This document shows positions 60,870-64,000 of a DNA stretch of 64,000 nt, in pieces. Below the pieces are notes generated by a model. That model ran no database searches. It was not told where the DNA came from and saw only the letters and a program-made list of their open reading frames with translations. Origin of the DNA: Sphingopyxis panaciterrae (GTDB taxonomy: Bacteria > Pseudomonadota > Alphaproteobacteria > Sphingomonadales > Sphingomonadaceae). Made by a program: the position numbers and the translations under genes. Where the stretch lies: NCBI RefSeq assembly GCF_011762125.1, contig NZ_JAASQN010000009.1:1-64000 (forward strand). The letters are read 5' to 3'. Each line of letters begins with the position of its first letter. Positions within the stretch are counted from its first letter, which is position 1.

Positions 60870-62333
60870 TTACGGATGCGGCCTCGCCGTCTCGGCAGCG
60901 ACCGCTGCCATCGCCGCGATGCGCGCCTCATGATCCGACCGCGAAATCGGGAAGCGGGCGATGAACGCGACGCTGGCCAGCGAAAAACCGACCAGGATGA
61001 GCAGATAATAGATGGCGAAATCGTTGAGGATCGTCTGGCCGATCATACCCGGCTGCGCCTGCGCCGGGATGCCGGCGGCGCTGATGATCACCCCGGTCAG
61101 GAACAGCCCGATCCCGGTCGCGCATTTCTGGATGAAGAAATAGGCCGAGAAGAACAGCCCTTCGGACCGCTCGCCGGTCTGTTCCTGCGACGCTTCGATG
61201 ATGTCGGCGGCCATCGATTGTCCCAGCATCATCGATGCGACGGCGCAGGCGTTGGACAGGGTGACGAGAGTGAACAGCGCGGGGATCAGTGCCGGATCAT
61301 GATTGGCGGGAAAGGCGCCGACATATCGCAACGCATAGGGGGCGACCGCGAGCAGCAGCGCGGCGATGCCGGCACCGACCGCCCCGGTCCGCTTTTCGAT
61401 CCGCTTTTGCAGCAATCCGACGATCAGGAACGCGCCGACGACGCCGATGAACAGGGTCACCGAATAAGCGAGGAAGCCCGCCTGCGGCATCTCCCAATAA
61501 TAGCTCAGCATGTACGTCGTTGCCGAAAAGGTCATGCCCTGGTTCACATAGGCGAACAGCGAACTGGCGAGCAGGATCAGGAAGGCGCGGTTGCCCAGCG
61601 TCCGGCCGATCTTGCGCAACGTCTCGCCCAGCGGCAGGTGCGTCGGGGGGCTGCTGTCCAGCCGCGCGATGCGGCGATGCGTGGTGATCGCCGAAACGCT
61701 CGTCGCGACGATCATCAGCGCGGCGCCGGTCCAGCCGTAAAGCTGGTAACCATCGACGTTGAGCTGGCCGACCGGATATTTGTCCGACGGCACCAGATAC
61801 ACCGCGAACGCCAGCGTCAGCATCAACAGACCGCCTGCCCAGCCGAACATAAAGCGCCAGCGGGTCAGCGACGTGCGATCATCATAGTCGCTGGTCAACC
61901 CGGGGACGACCGACAGCGCCGGTATTTCATAACAGGATACCGCGGCGCGCATCAGGAAGGCGAACAGGAGCAGATAGCCATAGAGCCAGCCCGACGCGGC
62001 GGCGGGCGGGTGCCACAGCATCATCCAGGCGGCCGCCATCGGCAGGATCGACGCGTACATCCACGGATGGCGCTTGCCCCAGCGGCTGTGCGTCTTGTCG
62101 CCCCAATAGCCGACCAGCGGGTCGACGATCGCATCGAGCAGCAGCGCGATCAGCAGGATGAAGCCGACGATCCTGGCGTCGAGCCCCAGCACCTGATTAT
62201 AGAACAGCATCAACAGCGTCGCGAAACCATTGTCCTTGACGCCGTACGCCACCGACCCGAAGCCGTTGCCCAGCTTGATATGCAGCGGCAGTTTTTCCGT
62301 CGGCGGCAGCGGCGCCGCGCTCGCCGCACTCAC
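60870..62333 (-). CDS. GPH-family (MelB-like) sodium/sugar symporter
   Basis: A 487-residue transporter with 12 predicted helices. [49 protein letters not shown] (split over two parts of the first loop) and the RTSLTRWRF segment identify the glycoside-pentoside-hexuronide:cation symporter family. Neighbours are SDR and acyl-CoA genes and not sugar genes, so a carboxylate or lipid-derived solute is as likely as a glycoside. It starts in a 4-base overlap with the SDR gene upstream, and the two form a short minus-strand unit. Confidence 0.9.
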   Translation of the reverse strand: MSAASAAPLPPTEKLPLHIKLGNGFGSVAYGVKDNGFATLLMLFYNQVLGLDARIVGFILLIALLLDAIVDPLVGYWGDKTHSRWGKRHPWMYASILPMAAAWMMLWHPPAAASGWLYGYLLLFAFLMRAAVSCYEIPALSVVPGLTSDYDDRTSLTRWRFMFGWAGGLLMLTLAFAVYLVPSDKYPVGQLNVDGYQLYGWTGAALMIVATSVSAITTHRRIARLDSSPPTHLPLGETLRKIGRTLGNRAFLILLASSLFAYVNQGMTFSATTYMLSYYWEMPQAGFLAYSVTLFIGVVGAFLIVGLLQKRIEKRTGAVGAGIAALLLAVAPYALRYVGAFPANHDPALIPALFTLVTLSNACAVASMMLGQSMAADIIEASQEQTGERSEGLFFSAYFFIQKCATGIGLFLTGVIISAAGIPAQAQPGMIGQTILNDFAIYYLLILVGFSLASVAFIARFPISRSDHEARIAAMAAVAAETARPHP

Positions 62334-63187
62334 GCGTCGGTTCCGGCCTTGGCCGCCTCCTCCATCTGGGTGAGCGCGTCGAACAGCCCGGGCGCCTCGG
62401 GATCCCAGGCGTGGCGCTGGCCGATCGTCAGCCCGCCATCGACCAGCATGTGCGTGCCGGTCATGAACGAGCTTTCCTCGCTCGCCAGATAAGCGACGGC
62501 ATTGGCGATATCATCGGGCTGGCCGCCGCGCGCGACGGGCTGCGCCGCCTCGCTCATCCCGGCGATGATCGCCTTGGCCATATCCTTGCTCGCGTCGGGC
62601 ACGTCGAGCGACGAGGTGAAGATATTGGTGTTGATAAAGCCCGGGCAGATCGCGTTGACCCGGATGCCATAGCGCGCCAGATCGGTCGCCGCGACTTTCG
62701 ACAGGTGCAAAACACCCGCCTTCGCCACCGCATAGGCGATCGGCGAATAGCCCGCGCCGAGTGCCGCGACGCTCGCGGTGTTGACGATGCTGGCGCCCTT
62801 CCGCCCCTTCATGTGCGGCGCGGCGTAACGGATGCCCATCGCGACGGACTTGAGCACCAGGTCCATCGTCCGGTCCCAGCCTTCGGGGCTGATCTCGTCG
62901 ATCGGGGCCCGGTCGCCGCCCGCGGCGGCATTGTTGAAGACGATGTCGATGCCGCCGGCTTTCGCCGCCGCCTCGTTCATCAGCGCCTCGATATCGGACG
63001 GCTTGGTGACATCGCAGCGGACGAAGTCGATCTTGCCGTTCGATGCTGCGGCGAGCGCTTGTCCGCCGGCCTCGTCGATGTCGGCGGCGAAGACATGCGC
63101 GCCCTCGCTCGCGAGTTTCAATACCGTGGCTTTGCCGATGCCTGACGCCGCACCCGTGACGACCGCTACCTTGCCTGCGAATCGCAT
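62330..63187 (-). CDS. Short-chain dehydrogenase/reductase
   Basis: A 285-residue classical SDR: VTGAASGIGKATVLKL, FNNAAAGGDRAP, IVNTASVAALGAG and AYAVAKAGVLHL with catalytic Tyr and Lys, ending with an extra tail of about 30 residues (HAWDPEAPGLFDALTQMEEA). It has similarity in layout to 3-oxoacyl-reductase and steroid/bile-acid-type SDRs. It is divergent from the acyl-CoA dehydrogenase at 63362. The start MRFAGKV fits the family; the long open frame upstream crosses a promoter region and is rejected. Confidence 0.89.
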   Translation of the reverse strand: MRFAGKVAVVTGAASGIGKATVLKLASEGAHVFAADIDEAGGQALAAASNGKIDFVRCDVTKPSDIEALMNEAAAKAGGIDIVFNNAAAGGDRAPIDEISPEGWDRTMDLVLKSVAMGIRYAAPHMKGRKGASIVNTASVAALGAGYSPIAYAVAKAGVLHLSKVAATDLARYGIRVNAICPGFINTNIFTSSLDVPDASKDMAKAIIAGMSEAAQPVARGGQPDDIANAVAYLASEESSFMTGTHMLVDGGLTIGQRHAWDPEAPGLFDALTQMEEAAKAGTDA

Positions 63188-63298
63188 TGACCCATTCTCC
63201 CGTTTTCTTTTGCCACTTAGCTTAGGCGCCAAAGGAGACGCGTCAACGCCGGTCAAACGGACGCTACGGCGCCGTAACGGCAGGTGCGCCCGGCCAAG

Positions 63299-63314
63299 TT
63301 GACGCTTGCGTAAA
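63299..63314. promoter_or_regulatory. Second LiuR-like operator, divergent SDR / acyl-CoA dehydrogenase promoter region
   Basis: TTGACGCTTGCGTAAA fits TTKACGY-N2-RCGTAAA and so resembles the perfect palindrome at 60776-60791. It lies 47 bases before the start of the acyl-CoA dehydrogenase gene and 111 bases from the start of the divergent SDR gene, so it could control both. Confidence 0.55.
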
Positions 63315-63361
63315 GTAGCGAACCGGACGTAGATTTGCACAAAGGAAGAGGAGCCGAGAGG

Positions 63362-64000
63362 ATGAGCGAACTGGACGCTTTCCGCACCGAGGTGCGCGAA
63401 TGGCTGGAGGCGAACTGCCCCGCCGAGATGCGTGAGCCCGTGCGTGATGAGGGCGACGTCTGCTGGGGCGGGCGCAACTTCAAGTTCAAGAATGACGCCC
63501 AGAAACGATGGCTCGAAGCCTGTGTTGCCAAGGGCTATACCGTCCCCGACTGGCCCAGGCCTTATGGCGGCGCCGGGCTGACGGCGGAGCAGACCAAGGT
63601 TTTCAAACAGGAAATGAAGCGCATCCATGCGCGCTCGCCGCTCGACAGCTTCGGCATCTGGATGCTCGGCCCCGCGCTGCTGCAATTCGGCACCGAGGAG
63701 CAGAAGGTCCACTATCTGAACCCGATTGCACGCGGCGAAATCCGCTGGTGCCAGGGCTATTCGGAACCCGGCTCGGGCAGCGACCTCGTCAGTCTGCAGA
63801 CCTTCGGCGAAGACAAGGGCGATCATTGGGTCGTCAACGGCTCGAAGATCTGGACGAGCTACGCCGACAAGGCCGACTGGATCTTCTGCCTCGTCCGCAC
63901 CGACAAGACGAACAAATATCAGGGCATCACCTTCATGCTCTTCGACATGGCGAGCAAGGGCGTCACGACCAAGCCGATCCTGCTGATCAGCGGCAACTCG
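63362..64000 (+). CDS. Acyl-CoA dehydrogenase, N-terminal part (cut by the window end)
   Basis: The first 213 codons of an acyl-CoA dehydrogenase run to the end of the window without a stop. The FAD/substrate part is visible: PDWPRPYGGAGLTAEQTKVF, QGYSEPGSGSDLVSLQTFGE and NGSKIWTSYADKADWIFCLV. It belongs to the FadE-like group seen in steroid and long-chain pathways (W-C-Q-G-Y-S-E-P-x-x-G-S-D-L). GAGAGGATG places a good ribosome binding site just before the ATG. It starts a plus-strand unit that continues outside the window. Confidence 0.92.
   Translation, partial: MSELDAFRTEVREWLEANCPAEMREPVRDEGDVCWGGRNFKFKNDAQKRWLEACVAKGYTVPDWPRPYGGAGLTAEQTKVFKQEMKRIHARSPLDSFGIWMLGPALLQFGTEEQKVHYLNPIARGEIRWCQGYSEPGSGSDLVSLQTFGEDKGDHWVVNGSKIWTSYADKADWIFCLVRTDKTNKYQGITFMLFDMASKGVTTKPILLISGNS

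Overview
The window looks like the chromosome of a Sphingomonadaceae bacterium, most likely Sphingopyxis or a close relative. The evidence is high GC, FliC/FliE/FliK/DnaE2-ImuAB sequences of alphaproteobacterial type, a GTTC-N7-GTTC SOS box, a TonB-dependent receptor in a carbohydrate locus, and several families of GC-rich palindromic intergenic repeats typical of that family. The species call is inference. No tRNA, rRNA, CRISPR array, insertion sequence or phage gene was recognised.

Layout. (1) 157-14927 is a compact flagellar locus. A 15-gene minus-strand operon fliE-F-G-H-I-J-K-L-M-N-O-P-Q-R-flhB (13869 down to 2133) sits behind a near-perfect sigma-54 promoter. fliD-fliS and fliC each have a sigma-28-like promoter of the same unusual form (CTTAATC ... 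GCCGTTA). (2) 15221-20811 is the SOS mutagenesis cassette imuA-imuB-dnaE2 with a perfect LexA box; imuA and imuB overlap by about 158 bp across a 12-bp tandem repeat. (3) 20902-23968 holds a GT4 glycosyltransferase, an ECF sigma/anti-sigma pair and a Pal-like lipoprotein. (4) 23991-29830 is an RND efflux operon (MFP, RND pump, OMF). (5) 29901-43770 is a uronate utilisation regulon: kduI-kduD-kdgK, a TonB-dependent receptor with a secreted beta-helix protein, a LacI-type repressor, and a 2-keto-4-pentenoate hydratase-like protein with an ExuT-like transporter, uxaC and a uxuB-like dehydrogenase. Four copies of the palindrome TGACACCGGTKWCM lie in front of the three transcription units and probably define the regulon of the local LacI repressor. 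(6) 43767-51690 carries the distal valine pathway (LysR, mmsA, isobutyryl-CoA dehydrogenase, 3-hydroxyisobutyryl-CoA hydrolase, enoyl-CoA hydratase, mmsB), interrupted by two small lipoproteins and a RidA protein. (7) 52434-60760 is a seven-gene minus-strand acyl-CoA operon whose kinase and acyl-CoA dehydrogenase look like the two halves of vertebrate ACAD10/ACAD11, so it probably degrades 4-hydroxy acids or related hydroxyacyl-CoAs. (8) 60870-64000 has a GPH-type sugar/organic acid transporter, an SDR and the start of another acyl-CoA dehydrogenase. A TTTACGT-N2-ACGTAAA-type palindrome lies ahead of units 7 and 8.

The genes fit a motile, aquatic or soil heterotroph that imports plant- or alga-derived uronides through an outer-membrane TonB receptor, channels them to 2-keto-3-deoxygluconate metabolism, and has large capacity for acyl-CoA and branched-chain amino acid catabolism. 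Gene starts were moved downstream of the longest open frame wherever conserved N-termini, stop/start overlaps (ATGA, GTGA) or ribosome binding sites supported this.
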